NCBI GenBank assembly: GCA_024235935.1
Contig: JACKLL010000004.1
Span: forward strand, 1 to 64,000
Length of the DNA stretch: 64,000 nt
Reading direction: 5' to 3'
DNA from: Rhodoferax sp.
Lineage (GTDB): Bacteria > Pseudomonadota > Gammaproteobacteria > Burkholderiales > Burkholderiaceae_C
Part shown: piece after piece, positions 18,563 to 30,788 of the stretch
How positions within the stretch are numbered: position 1 is the stretch's first letter
Layout of the letters: each line of letters opens with the position of its first letter
Notes under the pieces: model-generated
What the model was told of the DNA's origin: nothing
Database searches by the model: none
The model's input: the letters and a program-made list of their open reading frames with translations, nothing else
Made by a program: the position numbers and the translations under genes

Positions 18563-19681
18563 TCAGGGCCGCGGCTGGGGCGCCTGAACCCCCTGCACCA
18601 GGTAGTCCATCGCCAGGATCTGCGGGTCGCTGAGGCTCTGGCCCGCCGCGATGACCGTGTGCCCTGCAGTATCCAGCACCGCCTGCGTCAACGCGCGAAA
18701 AGGCTGCAGCCGGCCAGCCGCAATGTCCTTCTGGCGCGCCAGCACCTCGTCCTGCACGGCCTGGGGCACGCGCGGTCCGAAGTCACCCACCCGCACCATG
18801 CCTTCGCGGATGCCCCCCCAGACATTGCCGCTGGTCCAGCTGCCGTCGAGGACCGCTTTCGCGCGGCGCGTGTAATACGCGCCCCATTCATGCGTCACCG
18901 CCAGGATCTGGGCCTGCGGCGCCACCGCGCGCATGTCGGAGTGGTAGGCCACGGCCATCTTGCCACGCTCCTGCGCCGCAACCATGACGGCGTTGGAGCC
19001 AGTGTGAAAGGCCAGCACGTCGGCCCCCTGGTCCATCAGCGTCATCGCTGCATCGCGTTCGCGCGAGGGGTCGAACCAGGCCTGCAACCAGATCACCTTG
19101 ACGCTGGCCTGCGGGTTGACCGAGCGCATGCCCAGCGTGAAGGCGTTGAGGCCCTGCAGCACTTCGGGGATCGGAAAGCCCGCCACATAGCCTGCGAGGT
19201 TGCTGCGCGTCATCCGGCCTGCGGCCACGCCGGCCAGGTAGCGGCCTTCGTAGTAGCGCGCATTGGCCACGGCCACATTGGCCGCGGTCTTGTAGCCGGT
19301 GATGGACTCGAAGCGCACGCCGGGGAACGCGCGCGCCACTGCCAGCGTGGGCTCCATGTAGCCGAAACTCGGCGTGAAGATCAGCAGGTGTCCCTGGCGC
19401 GCCAGGTCGTGGATGACCCGTTCGGCGTCGGGGCCCTCGGCCACGTTCTCGACCACGGTGGCCTCGACGCGGGGCGCGGCAGCACCGGCCGGGTTGAGTG
19501 CGGCCAGCATGGCCTTTCGGCCCTCATCGTGCTGATGGACCCAGCCCATCGGCGTCAGTGGCGCGACGTAGACGAAGCCGACCTTCAAGGGCGGTGGAGC
19601 CGTCTGGCTGAATGCCGGGGAAACAAGGGGAGACGATAAAAAGCAGGCGGCCGCGAACGCGGCAGCGAGGTTTTTGTACAT
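18563..19681 (-). CDS. BMP/PnrA-type nucleoside-binding protein
   Basis: Periplasmic substrate-binding protein of the BMP family (PnrA-like), which deliver purine nucleosides to an ABC transporter. A signal peptide covers residues about 1-26 with cleavage near AFS-QT; no lipobox cysteine is seen, so it is probably soluble in the periplasm. The family blocks are VGFVYVAPLTPMGW at the start, FGYMEPTLAVA, and GADVLAFHTGSNA (ligand site). It shares its fold and layout with the second BMP protein at 20911-22068, the two being separated by the adenosine deaminase gene. It is on the same strand as that group but separated by a terminator-like hairpin. Confidence 0.93.
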   Translation of the reverse strand: MYKNLAAAFAAACFLSSPLVSPAFSQTAPPPLKVGFVYVAPLTPMGWVHQHDEGRKAMLAALNPAGAAAPRVEATVVENVAEGPDAERVIHDLARQGHLLIFTPSFGYMEPTLAVARAFPGVRFESITGYKTAANVAVANARYYEGRYLAGVAAGRMTRSNLAGYVAGFPIPEVLQGLNAFTLGMRSVNPQASVKVIWLQAWFDPSRERDAAMTLMDQGADVLAFHTGSNAVMVAAQERGKMAVAYHSDMRAVAPQAQILAVTHEWGAYYTRRAKAVLDGSWTSGNVWGGIREGMVRVGDFGPRVPQAVQDEVLARQKDIAAGRLQPFRALTQAVLDTAGHTVIAAGQSLSDPQILAMDYLVQGVQAPQPRP

Positions 19682-19714
19682 GGTGGTCCTCTACATGGCT
19701 CCGAACACAAATGA

Positions 19715-19741
19715 CAAGGCCTGCCGGAGCAGCAGGCCTTG
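19715..19741 (-). terminator. probable terminator after adenosine deaminase gene
   Basis: A perfect 10-bp inverted repeat, CAAGGCCTGC / GCAGGCCTTG, with a 7-nt loop. On the minus strand it is followed by TCATTTGTG, only moderately T-rich, so it may be a weak terminator or an mRNA-end stabiliser. It sits between the adenosine deaminase stop and the downstream binding-protein gene. Confidence 0.6.
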
Positions 19742-19780
19742 GCGCGATTCTAGCGCGGGCTGCGCGGGCGCTGGCGCGGG

Positions 19781-20818
19781 TCAGCGAAAGGTCTCGAAGT
19801 GCGCGTCCAGCCGGTCGAGATGGCGGCGCTTCTCGGCATCGGTGATGAAGCTGGCGTTGAAGCTGTTGGCCGCCAGTTGCCATGCCTGCTGCGCCGACAG
19901 CCCCAGCGCGGCAAAGGTCTGCCTGAAGTTCTCGTTGATGTAGCCGCCGAAATAGGCCGGGTCGTCCGAATTCACCGTGGCCACGATGCCGGCATCGAGC
20001 ATGCGACCGATGTTGTGCTGCGCCAGGGAATCGAACACGCACAGCTTGAGATTCGACAGCGGGCACACGGTCAGTGCGATCTTGTCGCGTGCCAGGCGCT
20101 GCATCAGTGCCGCATCGTGGATGGCTTGCACGCCATGGTCGATGCGTTCGACCTTGAGCTGGTCCAGGGCACTCCAGATGTAGGCCGGCGGGCCTTCCTC
20201 ACCGGCATGGGCGACCAGCCGGAATCCCAGCGCGCGGCAACGCGCGAACACCTTGGCAAATTTTTCCGGCGGATGCCCGAGCTCGCTCGAGGCCAGCCCG
20301 ATGCCGACGATCTTCTCGCGCAGCGGCAGCACCTGCTCGAGCGCCTCGAACGCTTCGGCCTCGCTCAGATGGCGCAGGAAACACATGATCAGCGAGGCAC
20401 TGATGCCGAACTCTGCCTGGGCATCGACACAGGCACGGTGCAGGCCGTTGACCACCACCTGTGCGTCCAGGCCGTGACCGGTATGGGTCTGGGTGTCGAA
20501 GAAGATTTCGGCATGGACCACGTTGTCGGCATGGGCGCGCGCCAGGTAGGCGTGCGTCATGTCGTAGAAGTCCTGCTCGGTGCGCAGCACGGTGGTACCG
20601 GTATGGTAGATGTCCAGGAAGTCCTGCAGCTTGCTGAACACGTAGGCCTGGCGCAAGGACGCCACGTCCGGATATGCCAGCGTCATGCCGTTGCGCTGCG
20701 CCAGCTGAAAGATGAGTTCGGGCTCGAGCGAGCCCTCGATATGCATGTGCAGCTCGGCTTTGGGCATGCCCTGCAAAAGGGCCGGCAGACGGTCGGCGGA
20801 AACGGGTCTGACGTTCAT
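19781..20818 (-). CDS. add: adenosine deaminase
   Basis: Zinc enzyme of 345 residues converting adenosine to inosine (or adenine to hypoxanthine in some members; ADE-type enzymes are similar). The zinc ligands are in ELHMHIEGS (about residues 22-30), and the active-site blocks VAHAGEEGPP, RIDHGVQ and CPLSNLKLCV, with NSDDPAYFGGY closing the site. The HIEGSL variant and the acidic GEEGP segment are also found in the adenine-deaminase-like subfamily, so the exact substrate is unsettled. ATG 20818 follows GGGAGGA. It lies between the two BMP-protein genes, so its product acts on the substrate that the importer brings in. Confidence 0.9.
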   Translation of the reverse strand: MNVRPVSADRLPALLQGMPKAELHMHIEGSLEPELIFQLAQRNGMTLAYPDVASLRQAYVFSKLQDFLDIYHTGTTVLRTEQDFYDMTHAYLARAHADNVVHAEIFFDTQTHTGHGLDAQVVVNGLHRACVDAQAEFGISASLIMCFLRHLSEAEAFEALEQVLPLREKIVGIGLASSELGHPPEKFAKVFARCRALGFRLVAHAGEEGPPAYIWSALDQLKVERIDHGVQAIHDAALMQRLARDKIALTVCPLSNLKLCVFDSLAQHNIGRMLDAGIVATVNSDDPAYFGGYINENFRQTFAALGLSAQQAWQLAANSFNASFITDAEKRRHLDRLDAHFETFR

Positions 20819-20833
20819 CGGTGAATCCTCCCG

Positions 20834-20865
20834 GAAAAAACAAAGGGCTGCCCCGGGGCAGCCCT
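20834..20865 (-). terminator. rho-independent terminator after second BMP gene
   Basis: A perfect 11-bp inverted repeat (AGGGCTGCCCC / GGGGCAGCCCT, 20844-20865) is followed on the minus strand by TTTGTTTTTT (20843-20834). It is the strongest terminator in this part of the window and would end the transcript of the importer before the adenosine deaminase gene. Confidence 0.88.
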
Positions 20866-20910
20866 GCAATGGGTGCAGGCGCGCGCATGCGCACCTGCCA
20901 GCCGGACTGC

Positions 20911-22068
20911 TTACTTCGCGCCCGGAACCTTGCCTTCCACGCCCTTGACGTAGAAGTTCACGCCGCTGAGGAACTTGTCGTCCGCCACGGCGTCCTTGGC
21001 CAGGATTTCCTTGCCGTCCTGACCGACGATCGGGCCGGTCCAGATCGAGAAGGTTCCGGCTTTCAAGCCCGCCTTGATCTCGTCGATACGGGCCTTGGTC
21101 TCTGCCGGCACGTCCTCGGCAATGGACACCATGTCGATGGCGCCTTCCTTGTGGCCCCACCAGACGCCGCCGCCGCCCTTCCAGCTACCGTCGAGCGCTT
21201 CCTTGGTGGCCTGGATGTAGTACGGCGCCCAGTTGATGATGGCCGAGCCCAGGTGGGCCTTGGGACCATAGGCCGTCATGTCGGAATCCCAGCCGAAGGC
21301 GCGCTTGCCCTGTCCTGTGCCGTCTTGAGCACGGCCGGCGAATCGGTGTTCTGGAACAGCACGTCGGCACCGCCATTGATCAGCGAGGTGGCGGCTTCGG
21401 TCTCCTTCAGGCGGATTGAACCACTCGTTGACCCAGACCACCTTGGTCTTGATCTTCGGATTGCTCGACTGCGCACCCAGCGTGAAGCTGTTGATGTTGC
21501 GGATCACCTCGGGAATCGGCGCCGACGCGACCACGCCCAGCGTATTGGTCTTGGTCATCTTGCCGGCGATGACACCCGCCATGTAGGCGCCTTCATAGGT
21601 ACGGCTGTCGTAGGTACGCATGTTCTCGGCCTGCTTGTAGCCGGTGGCATGCTCGAACTTGACGTCCTTGAATTCCGGCGCGATCTTGAGCATCGGCTCC
21701 ATGTAGCCGAAGGTGGTGCCGAAGATCAGCTTGTTGCCCTGGCTGGCCATGTCCCGGATCACGCGCTCGGCATCGGCCGACTCGGGCACGTTCTCGACGA
21801 AGGATGTGACCACCTTGTCGCCGAATTCCTTCTCGACTGCCTTGCGGCCCTGGTCGTGCGCATAGGTCCAGCCACCGTCGCCCACCGGGCCGACATAGGC
21901 GAACGCGATCTTCAGTGGTTCGGGTTTGGCGGGTTCCGGGGCGGCCACCGGTGCGGGTGCGGGTGCAGGCGCCGGCTCTTCCTTCTTGCCGCAGCCGACC
22001 AAGGCGACCGCAGCCACGGCGGACATCGCCGCCAGCTGGATCAGGGAACGTTTTTTCAAGTCTGTCAT
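20911..22068 (-). CDS. BMP/PnrA-type nucleoside-binding lipoprotein with two compensating frameshifts
   Basis: Periplasmic lipoprotein (lipobox VALVGCGKK; cysteine about residue 26, then an Ala/Pro linker) of the BMP family, binding partner of the ABC importer just upstream. Residues from about 50 to 220 and from about 253 to the end are normal family sequence. Between them the frame is shifted: an extra base at about 21409 moves it and a missing base at about 21311 restores it. In the alternative frame the expected block ETEAATSLINGGADVLFQN followed by TDSPAVLKTAQD is readable, so about 33 residues including the ligand-site motif are scrambled here. Sequencing error is the simplest explanation; otherwise the protein is damaged. 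The overall frame stays open, 385 codons. Confidence 0.85.
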   Translation of the reverse strand: MTDLKKRSLIQLAAMSAVAAVALVGCGKKEEPAPAPAPAPVAAPEPAKPEPLKIAFAYVGPVGDGGWTYAHDQGRKAVEKEFGDKVVTSFVENVPESADAERVIRDMASQGNKLIFGTTFGYMEPMLKIAPEFKDVKFEHATGYKQAENMRTYDSRTYEGAYMAGVIAGKMTKTNTLGVVASAPIPEVIRNINSFTLGAQSSNPKIKTKVVWVNEWFNPPEGDRSRHLADQWRCRRAVPEHRFAGRAQDGTGQGKRAFGWDSDMTAYGPKAHLGSAIINWAPYYIQATKEALDGSWKGGGGVWWGHKEGAIDMVSIAEDVPAETKARIDEIKAGLKAGTFSIWTGPIVGQDGKEILAKDAVADDKFLSGVNFYVKGVEGKVPGAK

Positions 22069-22133
22069 CGGGATCCTCAATGGGAAGGGTTGCAGGTAAA
22101 GGTCAATTATGCGGCCCCCGGAGGGGCTGTCAC

Positions 22134-23057
22134 TCATGATCCGGGATAAAACGGCTTGCCGATGGATGCCGGCATGTTGATGCGGATCCATTGCGGGTTG
22201 CGGGAGATCAGCGCCAGCACCACGACGGTGGCCAGATACGGCAGCATGGTCAGGAACTGGCTGGGCACCTGCACGCCGATCGCCTGCAGGTGAAACTGCA
22301 GCATCGTGACGCCACCGAACAGGTAGGCACCCATCAGGACCCGGGCCGGCCGCCAGGTGGCAAACGTGGTCAGGGCCAGTGCGATCCAGCCCTTGCCCGA
22401 GACCATGCCCTCGACCCACAGCGGCGTGTAGATGATCGACAGGTAGGCGCCCGCAAGGCCGCACATGGCACCGCCGACCACCACGGCGAGCAGGCGAATG
22501 CGGCGCACCGGATAGCCGAGCGCATGGGCCGACTCGGGGCTCTCGCCGACGCTGCGCATGATCAAGCCGCTGCGGGTGCGGTACATGAACCAGATCAGAG
22601 CCAGCGCAAACAGCACCGTGAGATACACCAGCGGATGGTGTCGGAACAGGGCCGGGCCCACCAGCGGAATGTCGGACAGCCACGGAATCGCAAAACTGGG
22701 CCGCTCCGGCATGCGGGCCTGCACGTAGCCGGTACCGACAAACGCCGAGAATCCGCCGCCGAACAGCGTCAGCGCCAGTCCGGTGGCGTACTGGTTGGTA
22801 TTGAGCCAGATCACCAGCACGCCAAAAATGGCGGCCAGCACGGCGCCGGCGGCAATGCCGGCCAGGAAGCCCAGCCCGTCGTTGCCGGTGTGCACGACGG
22901 TCGCAAAACCGGCAATCGCCGCGCACAGCATCATGCCCTCGGCGCCCAGGTTGACGATGCCCACCTTTTCATTGATCAGCAGCCCCAGCGACGCCAGGGC
23001 CAGCACGGTGCCGGCGTTGAGCGTGGCGGCGATCAGCAGTGCGTATGAATCCATCAT
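22134..23057 (-). CDS. BMP-type nucleoside ABC transporter permease 2
   Basis: Membrane subunit of a PnrA-type nucleoside importer, in the BPD_transp_2 (RbsC/LivH-like) superfamily. About 8-9 hydrophobic segments; the blocks NEKVGIVNLGAEGMMLCAAIAGF near residues 30-50 and the cytoplasmic ESPESAHALGYPVRRIR loop (ATPase contact) are typical. Its ATG overlaps the TGA of the other permease (ATGA at 23054-23057), indicating translational coupling. The binding-protein gene begins 65 bases after its stop. Confidence 0.94.
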   Translation of the reverse strand: MMDSYALLIAATLNAGTVLALASLGLLINEKVGIVNLGAEGMMLCAAIAGFATVVHTGNDGLGFLAGIAAGAVLAAIFGVLVIWLNTNQYATGLALTLFGGGFSAFVGTGYVQARMPERPSFAIPWLSDIPLVGPALFRHHPLVYLTVLFALALIWFMYRTRSGLIMRSVGESPESAHALGYPVRRIRLLAVVVGGAMCGLAGAYLSIIYTPLWVEGMVSGKGWIALALTTFATWRPARVLMGAYLFGGVTMLQFHLQAIGVQVPSQFLTMLPYLATVVVLALISRNPQWIRINMPASIGKPFYPGS

Positions 23058-24107
23058 TGGCCTCCCGAGCGGCCCAGCCGCAGCCGGTAATTGACCAGGG
23101 TGTCGCAGGCCAGCAGGCTGAACAGCAGCAGCCCCTGGAACACGCCGGTCAGCGACTTCGTCAGTCCGAGCCGCGACTGCGCCATCTCGCCGCCGATGTA
23201 GAACATGCTCATCAGCAAGGCCGAGAACACCATGCCCACCGGGTGCAGCCGCCCGACATAGGCCACGATGATGGCGGCAAAACCGTAGCCCGCCGGCAGA
23301 TAGGTGGTGAGCTGGCCGATAGGACCGGCAACCTCGAGCGCGCCTGCCAGACCGGCAGCACCACCGGAGATCAGCAGCGCGGTCCACAAGGCCTGGCGCG
23401 ACGAATAGCCGGCATAGCGCGCGGCCGCCGGTGCCAGGCCGCCGACCTGCTGGGCGAAACCGGCGCGGGTGCGGAACAGGAACACCCACATGCCCAGCAC
23501 CCCGAGCAGGGCAAAGATCACCCCGATGCTCACGCGCGAACCATCGAACAGCCGCGGCACCCGCGTCACCGCCTCGAAAGTCTTGGTCTGCGGGAAGTTG
23601 AAGCCCATCGGGTCCTTCCAGGGCCCGCCGACCAGGTAGCTGAGCACCTGTGCCGCCACGTACACCAGCATCAGGCTGACCAGGATCTCGTTGGCGTTGA
23701 AGCGGTCGCGCAGCACGGCGGTGATCGCCGCCCACACCATGCCGCCGATCACGCCGGCCAGCAGTATCGGTACGACGATCCAGCCGCTGCTGGTCTTGTC
23801 AGCCATCAGCGCCACGCCCCCGGCAAAGATCGCTCCGATGATGTACTGCCCTTCGGCACCGATGTTCCAGACATTGGAGCGGAAACAGACCGCCAGGCCG
23901 AGCGCGATGATCAGCAGCGGCGTTGCCTTGACCAGCAGTTCGCCGATCGCATAGCCGCTGTTGATCGGCAGCCAGAAGAACATCTCCAGGCCCCGCAGCG
24001 GGTCCTTGCCGAGCGAGATGAACATGACGATGCCGATCAGCACCGTGACCAGCAGCGCCAGCAACGGCGAACCGTAGCTCCACAGCTGCGACGGCTGGGG
24101 ACGGGCC

Positions 24108-24121
<14 letters not shown>
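23054..24121 (-). CDS. BMP-type nucleoside ABC transporter permease 1
   Basis: The second membrane subunit, 355 residues, also BPD_transp_2 type with about 8-9 hydrophobic segments. The family blocks VCFRSNVWNIGAEGQYIIGAI and LRDRFNANEILVSLML are clear; the latter is typical of nucleoside permeases of the PnrA/NupP type. Its start lies within the 3' end of the ATPase gene (14-base overlap), so the ATPase and both permeases form one tightly packed operon. Confidence 0.94.
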
Positions 24122-25628
<1,507 letters not shown>

Positions 25629-25726
25629 TCGGCTTGTCTCGGGTGGCGCTTGTAATTTATGCGGGACTGGCGGGATTTTGCCCGTCCAGACCCGGGCGGA
25701 CCGCCGGGCAGCGGGTTCGGTCGAGA

Positions 25727-26671
25727 CTAACCGCTGCCGCGGTCCTGCGGCAAGTCCGCGGCCACCACCCGGATGCGCTCACGCAGCCACCTCCCCGCCG
25801 CAGACGTGTTGCTGCGTGCGTGCCAGAGCTGGTAATAGCGCATGCGCGGAAAGGATACAGGGCATGAAAGAATGGTCACCGGCAGACGCCCCACGAAACG
25901 TTCGCAATAGGCACGCCCGGTGGTGAGGACAAGCAAGGTTGATGCCACGATGGCCGGAATCAGGCTGAAATGCGCGACCCGCGCCGTGATGTTGCGCTGC
26001 AGACCCAGGCGCTCCAGATGCTCGTCGATCACACCGCGTGCACCCGGATGGGTCTGGCCCGGCGCCACGTGTTCGGCCGACAGCCATTCCTCGGCGCTCC
26101 AGCCGCGGCGCACCGCCGGATGGTGATCGGCCACCAGCGACACCACCTCGTCGTCGAACAGCACACCCAGGTGAAGATCGTCCGGCGGCGTGTTCCAGTT
26201 GCCGATGACCACGTCGACATCGCCCTGGGCCAGATGCAGCCGATAGTCGGACTCGCCTGACAGCGGCACGATGTCGATGTGGCACAGCGGCGCATGGCTC
26301 TTGATCTGCGCCACCAGCCGCGGCAGGAACCGGCTGTCGAGGTAGTCGCTGGCAGCGATGCGAAAGCTGTGGGTGGCGCTTGCGGCATCGAAGCCGCGTG
26401 CATCGGCAAACAGCATCTGGGCTCCGCGCAGGATGCTGGCACTGGGCTCGATCATGCGCATGCCGGCCTCGGTCGGCACCATGCCGCTGCCGGCGCGCAC
26501 CAGCAAGGGATCCTGCGCGAACTCGCGCAAACGCTTGAGAGAAGCGCTCACCGCCGGCTGGTGCATGCCCAGCCGGACGGCGGCGCGCGAAACACTGCGT
26601 TCAGTCAACACGGTATGCAGGACCCTGATCAGATGAAGGTCGATCTTGTCGAAGATGGCGTGTTCTCTCAT
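25727..26671 (-). CDS. LysR-family transcriptional regulator
   Basis: DNA-binding regulator, 314 residues from the ATG at 26671. The N-terminal helix-turn-helix (about 18-45, with VSRAAVRLGMHQPAVSASLKRLRE) is a standard LysR reading head, followed by a LysR substrate-binding domain from about residue 80. A GTG at 26713 would add 14 residues and is less likely. It is divergent from xdhA and upstream of the importer operon, so it probably controls purine uptake and xanthine dehydrogenase in response to a purine intermediate; the effector is not known. Confidence 0.92.
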   Translation of the reverse strand: MREHAIFDKIDLHLIRVLHTVLTERSVSRAAVRLGMHQPAVSASLKRLREFAQDPLLVRAGSGMVPTEAGMRMIEPSASILRGAQMLFADARGFDAASATHSFRIAASDYLDSRFLPRLVAQIKSHAPLCHIDIVPLSGESDYRLHLAQGDVDVVIGNWNTPPDDLHLGVLFDDEVVSLVADHHPAVRRGWSAEEWLSAEHVAPGQTHPGARGVIDEHLERLGLQRNITARVAHFSLIPAIVASTLLVLTTGRAYCERFVGRLPVTILSCPVSFPRMRYYQLWHARSNTSAAGRWLRERIRVVAADLPQDRGSG

Positions 26672-26686
26672 ACTGGCGTAAACATT

Positions 26687-26715
26687 GCATTCATATGCTA
26701 GCGTGTATGGCACAC
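26687..26715. promoter_or_regulatory. candidate LysR operator in the lysR-xdhA spacer
   Basis: Two short inverted repeats lie 16-44 bases ahead of the lysR ATG: GCAT-N4-ATGC (26687-26698) and GTGT-N5-ACAC (26703-26715). The 189-bp spacer must hold both promoters. LysR boxes are usually T-N11-A dyads; these are weak candidates. Confidence 0.3.
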
Positions 26716-26860
26716 GGGTGGCGATGGATTAAGTTCGGCATGACCTGCGCCCCGGCAGCGCCCGGTCGCCGGCCGGATCTTCCCCACCGTGGCCACGCCG
26801 ATTGCGACCATCCTCTGCCTTTCCTGCCATGACCCTGCCCGCGCCCCACACCCCCGCACC

Positions 26861-28323
<1,463 letters not shown>

Positions 28324-28327
<4 letters not shown>

Positions 28328-30687
28328 ACGCACCCGAAAAGCTTCCGCCGCCGTCAAGGTCGGCAGGTGCCCGCCGCGTTCCGGCCCGGGCGTCCGCCGG
28401 TCCGCAGGCTGCGGCCGGCGTATCGCGTCCCCACGAGAGCGCCGGTGCCCAGGTCGCCGGTGGCGCCACCTACATCGACGACATCACCGAACTGCGCGGC
28501 ACGCTGCATGCGGCGCCGGTGCTCTCCACCGTTGCCCACGGCACGCTGCGCGGTGTCGACACCCGCGCGGCGCTGGCCATGCCCGGCGTGCGCGATGTGA
28601 TCCTGGCGCGCGACATCCCCGGCCATGCCCTGCTGGCCTCGTTCGGTGCCGATGAGCCGATCTTTGCGACCGACACGGTGCAGCATGTCGGCCAGGTCGT
28701 GGGCCTGGTGCTGGCCGACTCGGTGATGCAGGCACGGCGTGCGGCACGCAAGGTGCAGCTGGACATCGCCCCGCTGCCGGCCATCCTGGATGTGCACACG
28801 GCACTGAAGGCCGAGAGCTTCGTGCTGCCGCCGGTCTTCGTGCGCCGCGGCGATGCGCAGGCTGCGCTGGCCCGCGCCCCGCATACGATCGAAGGCACGC
28901 TGGAGGTCGGCGGGCAGGAACACTTCTACCTCGAAGGCCAGGTGGCCTATGTCATCCCGATGGAGCAGAACCAGTGGGTGGTGCACTCCAGCACCCAGCA
29001 CCCGGGCGAGGTGCAGCACTGGGTGGCGCATGCGCTGGGCATTGCCAGCCATGCGGTACGGGTCGAGTGCCGGCGCATGGGCGGCGGTTTCGGCGGCAAG
29101 GAGACCCAGGCCGGCCACCTGGCGGTCTGGGCGGCCATCGGTGCCGCCAAGCTGCAGCGCCCGGTCAAGCTGCGGCTGGACCGGGACGACGACTTCATGA
29201 TCACCGGCAAGCGCCATCCCTTTGCCTACCGCTACACGGTGGGCTTCGACGACGACGGGCGCCTGTGCGGGCTCGACCTGCAGATGCTGGCGAACTGCGG
29301 GTTCTCCGCCGACCTCAGCGGCCCGGTCGCCGACCGCGCGGTGTTCCACTGCGACAACGCGTATTTCCTGGAGGACGTGGCGATCGCGTCCTACCGCTGC
29401 AAGACGAACACCCAGAGCCATACCGCCTTCCGCGGTTTCGGCGGGCCGCAGGGCGTGATCCTGATCGAGACCCTCATGGGGGACATCGCACGCCGGCTCG
29501 GGCTGGACCCGCTGGCGGTCCGCCAACGCAACCTGTATGGCGTGGGCGAGCGCAACGTCACGCACTACCAGATGCCGGTGGAGGACAACATTCTTCAGCC
29601 GCTGATCGAGCAGCTGGTGCAGACCAGCGACTACGCCCGCCGGCGCGTCGAGATCGCGCGCTGGAATGCAGGCAGTGCGGTCATCAAGCGCGGGATTGCC
29701 CTCACGCCGGTGAAGTTCGGCATCTCGTTCACCGCCACGCTGTTCAACCAGGCCGGCGCCCTGGTCCACGTGTACACCGACGGCAGTGTGCAGGTCAACC
29801 ATGGCGGCACCGAAATGGGGCAAGGCCTGAACACCAAGATTGCGCAGGTCGTGGCCGACGAACTCGGCGTGCCCTTCGAGCGGGTGCTGGCCACCGCCAG
29901 CGACACCAGCAAGATCCCGAACGCCTCGGCCACGGCCGCCTCGGCCGGCACCGACCTCAATGGCCGCGCCGCCCAGTTCGCCGCCCGCCATGTGCGCGAC
30001 AACCTGGCCCAGTTCGTCTGCGGACTCGACGGCTGCGGCGCCGGCGCCATCCGGTTTGCTGCAGGCCAGGTGGTGTCGCCCACGGCGACCCGCAGCTTCG
30101 AGGAGGTGGTCAAACTGGCCTATGCCAACCGGATCCAGCTGTGGAGCGACGGCTTCTACCGCACGCCCAAGATCCACTACGACAAGACCACGCTGACCGG
30201 TCGCCCGTTCTATTACTTTGCCTACGGCGCGGCCTGCTGCGAGGTGGCCATCGACACATTGACCGGCGAAAACCGGCTGCTCAAGGTCGACATCCTGCAC
30301 GACGTCGGGCGCTCCATCAATCCGGCGCTGGACATCGGTCAGATCGAAGGCGGCTTCATCCAGGGCATGGGCTGGCTCACGACCGAGCAACTGGTCTGGA
30401 ACGACAAGGGTCTGCTGACGACCCACGCGCCGAGCACCTACAAGATCCCGGCCACCGGCGACATTCCGGAACACTTCAAGGTCGACCTGTGGCCCGAGCC
30501 GAACCGCGAAGACAACGTGTTCGGCTCCAAGGCCGTGGGCGAGCCGCCGTTCATGCTGGCGATCGGCGTCTACGAAGCGTTGCGCGCTGCTGCGGCTTCG
30601 GTCGAGCCAGACAGCCGCACGCCGATCGCGCTGACGGCACCGGCGACCGCCGAAAACCTGTTGAACGCCTTGCCCGAGCGAACCTGA
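28324..30687 (+). CDS. xdhB: xanthine dehydrogenase large subunit (molybdopterin)
   Basis: Molybdopterin subunit of xanthine dehydrogenase, 787 residues. The N-terminal Ald_Xan domain (about 38-160) is followed by the molybdenum-binding domain: GGGFGGKETQ, the FRGFGGPQG segment, the moco loop EMGQGLNTKIAQ and the catalytic glutamate in GSKAVGEPPFML near the C-terminus. The start ATG overlaps the xdhA stop (ATGA), so translation is coupled. xdhC, which inserts the sulfurated cofactor, is not next to it but about 8 kb away beyond an insertion element. Confidence 0.96.
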
Positions 30688-30788
30688 TCGGCGCAAGGCG
30701 GCAAGGCACCGGTCGCAACGACGGCTCTCCCCACTGGACGAGCGACGTTGGCCCGAACGCTAGATGGGGATCCGCACGGCGTACGCGC

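Noticed and set aside
22069..22926. Extension of the second BMP gene into a 671-codon frame
   Set aside because: The upstream part is antisense-frame translation of the permease; the lipoprotein signal begins at 22068.
28354..30696. 780-codon frame antisense to xdhB
   Set aside because: A result of high GC content; the protein is His/Gly/Arg-rich low complexity, while the sense strand encodes a complete xanthine dehydrogenase subunit.
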